This document shows positions 1 to 9,420 of a stretch of DNA of 64,000 nt, one piece after another. Source of the DNA: Cafeteria roenbergensis (Eukaryota > Sar > Bigyra > Bicosoecida > Cafeteriaceae); contig VLTN01000004.1 of the NCBI GenBank assembly GCA_008330645.1, forward strand, positions 806,001 through 870,000, given 5' to 3'. Position 1 is the stretch's first letter; every line of letters starts with the position of its first letter. The position numbers and the translations under genes were made by a program. The notes under the pieces were generated by a model. That model had not been told where the DNA came from. It saw only the letters and a list, made by a program, of their open reading frames with translations, and did not search any database.

Positions 1-137
1 GCGAATCCGGCTTGGACTCTGGATCGAGCGTGCGAGCGAGCCGATTGCCGGCGACAGAGTCTTGCGCACGCCACAGCGGGAGCATCCGGTGCGGCACGCT
101 GCGCACCTGGCAGGTGTTTGCGCATAGCTTCGGCGCC

Positions 138-3100
138 ATGGCCGGGAATCGCGCTTGCCGGGCCTGCGCTGTGGCAGCGCTGCTCGCGGCGTTCGCCGCT
201 GCGCCCGCCTCGGCGGCCCCGGAGGCTGGCGTTCGCATCGACCTGACCGCTCCCTGGCCAACTGCCGGGATGTTTGATGTGCTCCAGCAGGCCAGGTGAG
301 CCCGGGGCACCTGCCTCGTGCAGTGTGCGCGGTTGCTCTCGGGCGTGATTCGACATTCGCACCACGTGTCCTCCCCACGACGCTCGCCTGCGCCGCGTCC
401 CTGCTGTGCCCACCCGGCCTTGCAGCGAGTTCATCGCGGACGAGGACGCCATGCGCGGGGATGAGAGCGGCTCCTTGTTCTGGGGCTTCGTGGACGGCGT
501 GCACTCGCTGCTTGACGCCGGAGCCAAAGTCGACACCGCGGAGGACGCCGCCGCGCTTGCAGTCACTGCAGCGTCCCGCGTGATGCAGCCCCTCTCTGTT
601 CGCGTCATGCGCGTGTCAGTCGCAGCGCGCGCTCACGCTGCAGCGGTGGAGATGCACCGGGAGCAGGCAGTTGCCTCAGCAGGTCGCTGCCCCGACTCGC
701 CCGACGCCTGGGCCGTCGTCTTGCCCCAAAACCGCGTCGCGTGCAGCGCCGCCGAGCTCAGGCGGCTCATTGGGGCCCAGGCCACGTCTGGGTCGTCCCC
801 CGACCCCCCTCTGACCCGCCTGGCGTCGCAAGACCACGTCCTGCGAAGCGCCGACGCTTCAGCTGCGGCTGCCACCGCTGCCGCTGCTTCCGCGGCCGCC
901 GGGCCGGCCACAGTCGTCTACGGCCTCTTGGGCACCCGTGGCCTGCAGGATCTGCACGAGGTCGCCGCGTCCGCAGCCCGCAGAGGCGCCACGACGTACG
1001 CGCTTCGCCACTGGGTCCCTGCCGGCGGCGCGGGCAACACTCGTCTCGCGGGCTGGAGCGCCGGCCTGGACGTCAAGAACACCGAGTACCGTGCCACGGA
1101 CGACCGCGCTGGCGGCCCCAGCGAGCCCTCGGGCAGGGAGGCCGCCGCGCTTCGCTCCGTCTCCCCAGCCGACGCCCATGGGACTCCGCTTGCGGACGTT
1201 GTGCTCGAGGCGGCCCCCCTGGGGGCGCTGTGGGGCAGCGACGGCAAGGCAACGCTGGCCAGCGACGGCGCTCCGGGCGCCGGGTCCGCCCCGGGCCCGA
1301 CCCCGGACGGCCCGGCGGGCGCGGGCTCCTCCGCCGGAGTGCTCGCCGCGCTGCTGGAGGCCCACAAGGGGTGGCGCGCTGCGGACCCCTCGCTCCCGGA
1401 CGCCTCCACCATGCACGTCCGCGACGTGAACGCGACCGGGATCGGCGTGAAGACCACCGCGTACCTGCTGCAGGCCTCTGGCCGGTTCGACGAGGGCGTG
1501 GCCTTCGCGGCGCAGCGTGACGCCGCTGTCTCCCAGGCGAGCGCCAAGCGCCACCAGGACGCGGTGGAGCGCAAGCGCGCCCGCATGCAGCGGCTGGCCA
1601 AGCGCACCGGCAAGAGCATGCCCGACCACGTGCAGCTCTCTCGCAACGAGCTCGTCCTCCTGGCCAGGGAGCCCCTCCCAGGCATTGAGCCTGCCGCTGT
1701 CGCGCAGGCCCGCTTCGACAAGCGGTGGGCCTCGAACCAGACCGCCCCCGAGGCGCTCAGCCCCGCGGCAGACCCCCTCGCCCTGCTCTCCCACCTGACC
1801 GGCAACTTCCCGGCTGCGGCCGCTGCGCTGAGCACCGCCCCCGTGGACCCTGCCCTGCTCTCCGCCCTTCGCTCCTCGGCCTACAGCGTGCCCCACGGCC
1901 AGAACATCGTGCTGGTGAACGGGCGGCAGATCGACGCCACAGCCTCCTCGTTCAACTTCTTCTCCGTCCTGCGCACCTTGCAGGACGAGGCCTCCGTGCT
2001 CTCGCAGTTCGCCTCCCTGCCCATCGCAGAGCAGGAGGTCCTGGCGCTGCGCGCGCTCGCTGCCGGCACCAAGGGCGCCGAGGCCGACGGCGACGACGCG
2101 GCTGCGTCAGCCGACCCCGTCAGCGAGGCGGAAGGCGGCTCGCCCACCCTGCGTGTGGACTACCGATCCGGCGCAGACGACTGCGTGGTGTGGCTGAGCG
2201 ACGTGGAGAAGGACGCCCAGTTCCGCCGCATGCGGGCGTCGGTGCGCGCGCTGCTCACCCAGACGTGGCAGCTGCACCAGGTCCGCCGCAACCTCTACAC
2301 GGCCGTGCTCCTGGGCGATGCCTCGTCCCCAGGCGGCCTGCGCGCCATCCTCACCGCCCTCTACTTCGTCCAAAACGCCCTCCCCATCAAGTTCGGCTTT
2401 GTGCCCGTGGCGTCCCCTGCAGACGCGCCCACTGAAGACCTCGAGGCCGCAGCAGCCCGCTTCCGCACTGGCGCTGCAAGCAAGCCCGACGCGCCCGGCG
2501 GAGCCCGCGCAGAGTTGGCGGCCGACGACCCCGTCAACAGCCTCGACGTGGCGCTGCTCGCGCTTGCCGCGGAGCGGAACCTCGGCCGAGCGGCTTCCAG
2601 CGCCTTCCTTGCGAACCTGGCGCAGGCGTGGCAGGAGAGCGTGCAGGCCCGCGCCGCGAAGCTGCGCGCCCAGGCCAAGAGCCAACAGGAGCTGCAGCAG
2701 CTGCTTCAGGGCATGGACATCAACGTGGCAGTGTCCGCCGAGCAGGCCATCGACGCCTTCGTCGAGGCTTCTGCCAGCGCGTCGGGCGGCACGAGCCTCT
2801 TCGGGAACGGCAAGCACCTCAACGCCGCCCGGGCCGCGCTCGCCGACGCCACGGGCGAGGGCCGCGCGCACGTCCTTCGCATCCGGAAGTGGGCAGCGTC
2901 GCACGGCCTCCCTTCTCCAGGCTTCCTCGTCAACGGCCGGCCAGGCAGCGGCCTGGCCGTGCAGGAGGAGGTGGTCCCCCAGATCCAGGCCGACCTCCGC
3001 ACGCTGCAGAACCTCGTGCGCCTCGGCCACCTCGACGACGACTCCAAGTCGGATGCCCTCGCCGTGCTTCTCTCCTCCGCCGGGGCGGTGCCCGTGTACC

Positions 3101-6100
3101 ACCGGGCGGCCCTCGACACCTCGACCAGCCCCTTCGTCCCGCTCGCCTCGGCCGCTGCGGCTCCGCTGCTCTGGGGAGTGCGCTACTTCCACGCCCCGGG
3201 CACCGCCGACGTCGCCAAGACCGTCACGGTGACGCTCCTCGACGATCTCAACTCCCGCATGGGGGTCGAGTCCGCGCTGGCGGCTCTCCAGGCCGCGGCA
3301 GTGCCGTCCACCGGCGCGGCGGCCCGCGTGGGCGTCGTCCACAGCGGGCCCTCGCCGGCCAACAGCCCCGGAACGGTTGCAGCGGTGCTCACGGCGGCAG
3401 CCTGGGCCATTGGGGACGACGATGCGGCTGGCACCGTCAAGGTCAACGATAGGCTCCCCGCCTTCACCGCTGTTGTCAGCGCTGCCAAGCAGGCGCTGGC
3501 TGCGGGTGGTCCCAGCCCGGCCCAGGCCACCGTCTCGGCCTTGCTGTCGGCAGGCGAGGGCGAGGCCTCGAGCCTGTCCTCTGTGATCAGCGGCCGCGCC
3601 TTCAAGCGCATTGCCAGCGTGGTCAAGGCCGCTTCCAGCCCTTCGGGCAAGGTGGCGCGCAAGGCAGCCAAGGCTGCCGCCGAAGCTCGCGGGGCGGCTC
3701 GCTCGGCAGCGAGCGTCGCCGGCGCGGTGGAGGAAAGCGGTGCGCCCAGCACCGGCTCCGCCCTGGTTGGGGCCTGGTCTCGGGCGGAGGCCGCTCGGGG
3801 CGTGGCTGCCGCAGTCGTTCCGCGCGTACCGGCGCCTGCCGGGGCTCCAGCTGGCGCCGTGCCCAAGCCGGGACCTGACGGCACGGTCCGGGCCATTTTG
3901 ACCAACGGCCGCGTTGTGGCGCTGCGGCGAGAGGAGACGGTCAGCCCGGAGGTCGTCAGCGCGGCGGTCGGCGCCGAGGACAGAGCCCGCGGCACAAGGG
4001 TGCAGAGCACCTTGTCGGCGGCCAGCATCCTGTCCGTGCTTCCCGACGAGGACGACGCAGCGGCCAAGCCGAGCTCCGCGCACCTCTCCGGGCCCTGGGC
4101 GGTCAAGGCCGACGACGCGACGGCAGAGTTCACGTCTGCGCTCATCGCCGCTGCTTCGTCCGCAGTTGGCGCGTACGGCGCAGGAGGCGTTCGCCATCGC
4201 CTTCCGCACGAGGCCCTCGATACGCCGCTGACGTCCTTCCTGACCTTCCCTGCCTCGGTGCTCGCTGGCACGGCCGAGCCGTCCGGCGTGGAGGTGGAGG
4301 CGCTGCTTGACCCGGTGTCCGAGGCGGCTCAGCGCGCAGCGCCGCTGCTTCAGCTGCTCCGCGACGCCATGGGCGCTCGCGTGCGCGTGTACCTCCACCC
4401 CAGCACGAACATGCGCGGCACCGGGGAGGACTCGGACCGCAAGCTTCCCCTCTCCTCATTTTACAGGTTCGCGGGGCCCGGGATGGGGCCCGGCGCGGCG
4501 GACTCGGCCTCGTTCGATGGCCTCCCGCCGTTCCTGCTCACGGCGAAGGTGTACCCGCCCGAGCCCTGGGTCGTGCAGACGGACGCCAGCGCCATGGACA
4601 CCGACAACATCCAGCTGGCGCGCGGCGAGCGCCTTGCCGTGCGCTACGGCCTGCGTTCGCTCTTGGTGGCAGGGCAGTGCGACGAGCTCGGGGCCAGCGC
4701 GCCCCCCAACGGCCTTCAGCTGCAGCTGGGCCCTGCCCCCGGCCTGCCAGCCACGGCCGCAGCTGGCGCCCCTGCCGTGCTCCCGTCGTCCCCTGACTTC
4801 TTGCGCCCCATGGCCGACACGCTCGTGATGCAGAACCTGGGATACTTCCAGCTCAAGGCGCAGCCCGGCGTCCGCGCGCTGGCGCTCGCCCCCGGCCGGG
4901 CCACGCAGCTGTACGACATTGTCATCCCGGAGGGCGCCGGTCGTGACGGCCGCCTGCCGGGCGAGGCCCGCAGCGGGGTCCTCCGCAACGTCGGGCAGCA
5001 CCAGCAGCGACTGATCGGCGAAGAGGCCGACGACGACGAGCCCGAGATGGAGAGCGTGGCCTCCCTCGAGGTCACGGTTCGCGACTTTGTGGGCGACGTG
5101 ACGCAGCTGCGGGTGCGCCGCAGACCGGGGTTCGAATCGGCAAAGCTGCTCGTGGAGGAAGAGGAGGAGGCGGCCGAAGTGGCTCTGCAGGCAAGCCAAG
5201 AGACCTCCCGGGGCTTCTGGGGCTCGGTGCGGTCGTTCTTTGGCGGCAAGGCCTCGGCGAGCTCGACAGCTGTCGCCGGGAAGGACGACCGCATCCACGT
5301 CTTCTCGCTGGCGTCGGGGCACCTGTACGAGCGGTTCCTCAAGATCATGATGCTGTCCGTCACGAAGCGGTCGTCCCGCCCCGTCACCTTCTGGCTTGTC
5401 GAGAACTTCCTCAGCCCCCAGTTCAAGGAGACCGTCCCCGCCCTCGCCGAGTCGTGAGTTGCCGCTCCCCTGCTCGCCTTGAGTTTGAGTGGCTGCGTTC
5501 GCCCGCGCGACGCTGGCCGCCCTGCTTCGCCTTGCGTTTGCGGCGCGCTCGGCTTGCCAGCGCCCACCGTCTGCTTTCTATTTGCTCCACTTCTCTCGTC
5601 CTCCGTGCGTTGTTCTGTGCAGGGCCGGGTTTGAGGTCAAGATGGTCACGTACAAGTGGCCCAACTGGCTGCGCGGCCAGACCGAGAAGCAGCGCATCAT
5701 TTGGGGCTACAAGATCCTCTTCCTCGACGTCCTCTTCCCGCTCGACCTGGACAAGGTCATCTATGTGGATGCCGATCAAGTCGTCAGGGCAGACCTGGCA
5801 GAGCTGTGGGACCTCGACTTGGAGGGCGCGCCGTACGGGTACACGCCGTTCTGCACCAGCCGGGAGGAGACTCTTGGGTTCCAGTTCTGGCGGCAGGGCT
5901 ACTGGAAGGATCACCTGCGGGGCAAGCCGTACCATATTTCAGCCCTGTACGTGGTGGACCTGAAGCGGTTCCGCCGCCAAGCCGTCGGCGACAAGCTTCG
6001 CGCAGTGTACGACCAGCTCAGCCGCGACCCCAACTCGCTCTCCAACCTCGACCAGGACCTCCCGAACTACGCACAGGGCATGGTTCCTATCAAGAGCCTG

Positions 6101-6493
6101 CCTCAGGAGTGGCTCTGGTGCGAGTCCTGGTGCTCAGATAGCACCAAGGGCGCGGCAAAGACGATCGACCTGTGCAACAACCCGCTGCACAAGGAGCCCA
6201 AGCTGGACATGGCGCGCCGCGTCATTAGCGGGGAGCTCTTCAACGAGAGCTGGGTTGAGCTGGACGCCGAGGCCGCCCGCTCCGAGGGCCGCGCCCCCCC
6301 GGCTGCCCCAGCGGCCGCTCCAGCGGCGACCGCGGAGCCCCAGCCCGCCGCTACCCCGGCGAGCGACAGCGCAGAGACGGGCGCTTCTCCAGGGAAGGCC
6401 AAGAAGGGCAAGCGGCCGGGCAAGGCCTCCAAGAAACCGCGCAAGGGTGGCAAGCGCAAGGCTAGCAAGGCCGCTGCCAAGGATGAGCTCTGA
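138..6493 (+). CDS. UGGT: UDP-glucose:glycoprotein glucosyltransferase (ER folding sensor)
   Basis: This is the ER-lumen enzyme that adds glucose back to N-glycans of misfolded glycoproteins so that they re-enter the calnexin cycle. Exons are 138-295, 426-5453 and 5623-6493, with introns gtgagc...ttgcag and gtgagt...tgtgcag; both joins are in phase and give 2,018 aa. The start at 138 gives a signal peptide (about residues 1-30, ending ASA), followed by the conserved N-terminal stretch [20 protein letters not shown]. The C-terminal GT24 domain (about 1671-1945) is nearly textbook: [40 protein letters not shown], a VDADQVVR metal-binding DxD motif, [10 protein letters not shown] and [10 protein letters not shown]. 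The protein ends in an Ala/Lys-rich tail and KDEL, an ER retrieval signal. It is about 500 residues longer than typical UGGTs because of Ala/Ser-rich insertions in the thioredoxin-like region. Family assignment is certain; the exact insertion boundaries are not. Confidence 0.96.
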
Positions 6494-6630
6494 GCGGCCC
6501 ACGCAGGAACCCTGGTGGTGGCATGTTTGACTGCGTGGTGCCGCAGGGCGAAGTGCTCGGTGCCCCGTGTGCGTCGGAAGGTGCGCGATCGTTCTTGCAT
6601 CCGTTTGCCGCCTCTTGGCCTCACGCACCG

Positions 6631-7686
6631 CTAGCCGGAGGTCGCAGCTCGCTCGATCGCCCGCAGCGTCGCCCTTGCTACGGGCACGCTGTGGGCGGCC
6701 ACCACCGCGCGCATGCACCCTTCGACGGCGCGGACGAGCTCTGGGCGCTTCCCGCTGCCCCACCTGCTCCACACCGCCCGCCCCAGCTGCGCGACGGCAG
6801 CGCAGCGCTCCTTGGGGCAGTCTTCCGAAGACGCCACGTGTGCGCCAAGCGCCATCACCGCCCCCTCCGCTCCGCGCAGCACGGCGACGCCGTCGTCCGC
6901 GCCGCCGAGCGACACCACCCTTGCCAGAGCGGAGACGCAAGCAGTCCCGAGGGCCGACGGGGCGCACGTGCCGTCGGCAAGGCCAGCAAGCACCCGCTGC
7001 AACATGCTCTCGAGTACCGGCTCAAGCTCCTCTCTGCGAGCGTCTTCTCGCAGCGCGTCGACGAGCCTGGCGACCCGAGTCTGGCCTGCGTCGGCGCCGG
7101 CAGCGAGCAGCGCGCGCGCCACTGCCCAGCCTGCAGCTTCCGGCGACGCCCCCGGGCGCAGGCATGCGCGCACAGCTTCGTCCACGCAAACTCGCTCCAA
7201 GGGCGCGTCTGCCCGGCCGTTTTCGCTGCCAACAGCGATATCGAGCAGCCTGCCAACGGCGGCAGCGCCCACAAGTTGGCCCGCCGGCCCTTCTCCGATC
7301 GCCCCAGCCGCCCCCAACGCACGCAGCACATAATCGGCCATGTCAGAGTCGGCAGTTCCGTAGACAGTGTCGAGGGCCGCCTGGGCCGCGGCTTGGGTCG
7401 TGGCACATCTCGCGAGCTCCCGCATGGCGAGGGCAAACGCGTCCCCTCCAGCCGCCGCGGTGCGCAGCACCTCTGAAGCGGCCGATGCAGCAGCAAGTGC
7501 GGGGTCGCCCGAATCAGAGGCGGCAGCTTCTTCCCTCTCTCGCTTCGGGGCACGCTTGGGGACAGGCCCGACCACGCACTCCTCCAAGTCGAGCAGGAGA
7601 TCCTGGCTCGGCCACAGGAACAGCCGCTCGGCACCGTCGCCACCAGCGTCCTCCGCCCACGGCAAACGACCCGCGGCTGGCATCAT
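6631..7686 (-). CDS. Hypothetical Ala-rich all-helical protein
   Basis: This is a single open frame of 351 aa on the minus strand, starting at tandem ATGs (7686 or 7683) and ending TAG at 6631-6633. I do not recognise the family. After a short N-terminus (WPSQDLLLDLEECVV) and a basic patch (PKRAPKREREE), the rest reads as successive amphipathic Ala/Leu-rich helices of about 35-45 residues, in the style of ARM/HEAT solenoids, with no membrane segment. It is convergent with UGGT (138 bp between stops) and its start lies 115 bp from the divergent HMG-box gene. Because the DNA is very GC-rich, long chance frames are common. I accept this one because no better frame covers the interval and the composition (balanced Asp/Glu/Arg, few Cys/His/Trp) is protein-like. 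Upstream in-frame ATGs exist but would overlap the HMG gene. Confidence 0.55.
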   Translation of the reverse strand: MMPAAGRLPWAEDAGGDGAERLFLWPSQDLLLDLEECVVGPVPKRAPKREREEAAASDSGDPALAAASAASEVLRTAAAGGDAFALAMRELARCATTQAAAQAALDTVYGTADSDMADYVLRALGAAGAIGEGPAGQLVGAAAVGRLLDIAVGSENGRADAPLERVCVDEAVRACLRPGASPEAAGWAVARALLAAGADAGQTRVARLVDALREDARREELEPVLESMLQRVLAGLADGTCAPSALGTACVSALARVVSLGGADDGVAVLRGAEGAVMALGAHVASSEDCPKERCAAVAQLGRAVWSRWGSGKRPELVRAVEGCMRAVVAAHSVPVARATLRAIERAATSG

Positions 7687-7801
7687 GGTCCTGCAAATCC
7701 TGCCTCGGGCATGGCAGTGGGGGTGCTCAGCTTCCGTCGCCCCGCCCCAGCGCGACCAGCTCTGCCGAGTGCGGGCATTTGCCTTGCACTCGCGCGCCGC
7801 C

Positions 7802-8158
7802 ATGGAGCCAAGCGCCCCGGGCCCAGCATGGACAGGGTTCATGCTCTACTGCGCCAAGAGGTTCGTTGCGGGCGCCTTTCGACTGCTGGCTGCGCCGCCT
7901 GTGCTGCGCCTGGCGCCCGGCCGCCCGCGATGGCTCGGCTCGCGTGGTGCGGTGCGACTCTGGTGCCGGCGCAGCGTCCCGCTGCTCGCGGCAAGGGGAG
8001 TGACGCGCGAGGCGGAGCTCGGTGCCAAGGTTGCGGAGCAGTGGCTCAGCCTCAGCGACGCAGCCCATGCAAAATTTGACCGGGACGCCGACGCAGCGAC
8101 GGCGCGCGGCCTTGCCGCCGCCCGCGGCAACACGCGGTCTGTGCAGCGGCGGCGCTAG
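7802..8158 (+). CDS. Very small single HMG-box protein
   Basis: Exons 7802-7860 and 7975-8158 join in phase (AG|C) to give 80 aa that is almost entirely one HMG box, a DNA-bending module. Helix 1 reads GPAWTGFMLYCAKS, and helices 2 and 3 read ELGAKVAEQWLSLSDAAHAK and FDRDAD. These match the family pattern (xAYMLFxxxxR ... ELxKxLGExWxxLSxxEKxxY). Removing the 114-bp intron restores the usual spacing between the FMLY and EQW landmarks. Reading straight through also stays open but would insert 38 residues into helix 1. The donor (gttcgt) is weaker than the gtgag of other introns here, so the splice is inferred from protein alignment. The C-terminus is basic (QRRR). It is probably a nuclear architectural protein. 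Its stop overlaps the DRC8 stop on the other strand. Confidence 0.62.
   Translation: MEPSAPGPAWTGFMLYCAKRFVAGAFRLLAAPPVLRLAPGRPRWLGSRGAVRLWCRRSVPLLAARGVTREAELGAKVAEQWLSLSDAAHAKFDRDADAATARGLAAARGNTRSVQRRR
8155..8158. other. CTAG shared by two opposing stop codons
   Basis: The tetranucleotide ctag contains the TAG of the HMG gene (8156-8158, plus strand) and the TAG of DRC8 (8157-8155, minus strand). The two coding regions therefore end tail to tail with a 3-base overlap. Each mRNA must carry its 3' UTR and poly(A) signal inside the coding or intron sequence of the other. Confidence 0.6.
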
Positions 8159-9214
8159 TGCGCCTGCGCCTGCTCGATGCTGGCCATGAGCTTGGCCACG
8201 TAGTCCTCGTACGCAATGGTGGCGCGTCCCGGGTCCCTGGCAATGGACATGAACGCTGCGGACGCAGCGCGCGGCCGGCATCGAGTCGCGCATGCTCTTG
8301 CTCAACGAGCGGCGCGGCTGCGTGGCGCTTGGCAACGATTCGCTCAAGCCGCGACGGCGTCCGTCGCTCACCCTCCATCTCTTTGTCTTGGTAGCCGCGG
8401 CCAGAGTCCCCGTCCTCCAGGAGCATCTGCTGCAAACGCTCGGCGTCAATCTCCCCAGTGTCCTCCGGGTCAAACACCTGCGAGCGCTCGCCCAAGCACA
8501 GGCCTCCCCGTGTCAGCGTCCCGTGAAACACGCACGCGCGCGAAGGCTCCCTGGTGTGGCCAAGGACCGGCAGCCGCCTGCCCACGCTCACCTTGAACGC
8601 CGCGAGAATGGTCTCCTCGCTGTCCGGCGCGTACTTGCCCTCGCGCATCATTTCCAGCGCGCGGGCCTCGAATCGCTCGTACGTCACGTACTTGGTGGGC
8701 TCCTCTTCGTGCATCTGCGGCGCAGAATCAATCAAGCGGCCCGTGCAGCAAGCCACCAGCGCGTCACGAAACGTCTGAAGCAGCAGCAGCACTAGCGCCG
8801 CCGCCGTCGCCACCTGCGACGCTTTTCGCGCGAGCTACTCACCCCATCCATGATGTCCGGGATCTCTGCTTCAGGAGGGAAGATCCCCAGGTAGCGAAGA
8901 ATGGTCGGCACCTCCCTGCGGCTCATTGAGGGGGCACAGGCGCTCGGCACTTACGCACGCTTCCGCCCTCCCATGGCTCCGCGGCACAAGCAGCTGCGCG
9001 CTCTGAGCCATGCCCCATTGCACGCCACAACTTTGGCGTCTGGACCCGCCGCCTTGCGTGGGGCGCGTGGCCCAGCACAGCGGCCGCCCGCTCACTCGCT
9101 CGGCACCGTGCCGTTGGCGGCATCGTCGAACAAGTCAAACGCCACCCGAATGCGGTGCCGGAGTGCTTGGTCCGGCCCTTCGGCACCCGCAGCCGCAGCG
9201 AGCCCGCCCTCCAT
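8155..9214 (-). CDS. DRC8: Dynein regulatory complex subunit 8 (EFCAB2-like EF-hand protein)
   Basis: DRC8 is a calmodulin-like subunit of the nexin-dynein regulatory complex, which coordinates dynein arms in motile cilia. Five minus-strand exons (9214-9096, 8915-8843, 8714-8592, 8477-8372, 8255-8155) have gtgag donors and cag acceptors and all join in phase to give 173 aa, close to the roughly 160-residue family length. Landmarks in order: RIRVAFDLFDDAANGTVPSE (EF-hand 1), EVPTILRYLGIFPPEAEIPD, EEEPTKYVTYERFEARALEM (the signature EEEPT-Y segment), AAFKVFDPEDTGEID (EF-hand 3) and ARDPGRATIAYEDYVAKLM. Calcium-loop residues are degenerate, as is usual in this family. The start at 9214 is the first ATG before EF-hand 1 that leaves a short leader. 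The gene shows that the organism builds a 9+2-type motile axoneme. Confidence 0.9.
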
Positions 9215-9420
9215 CCCACTGCCGCCCAGTCGGAGTGGCGAGGGGCGACCGGGTGCGTGGCTCGGCCTGCCATCAAATGCAATATTCGCAGCTCGCAAGC
9301 AACCAGAGCGAGCAGACTCAAACGCACGCACACCAAACAAGCGATTCGAGCGAAAGTTTTCATGGACGCGAATCAGGACGCAATCGGGGCGAAGCTCCGG
9401 GAAAAGGCAGCCAACGGAGC

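Noticed and set aside
2107-4398. 763-codon open frame antisense to UGGT
   Set aside because: It overlaps the continuous UGGT exon and shows no recognisable motif.
5146-5160. tRNA T-loop-like ggttcgaatc
   Set aside because: It lies inside the UGGT exon with no acceptor stem or anticodon arm around it. No other tRNA-like signature was found in the window.
7861-7995. Alternative HMG-box intron ending at gcaag (7995)
   Set aside because: It is in phase but uses an aag end and leaves the HMG helix 1-2 spacing seven residues short; the cag at 7974 gives the canonical length.
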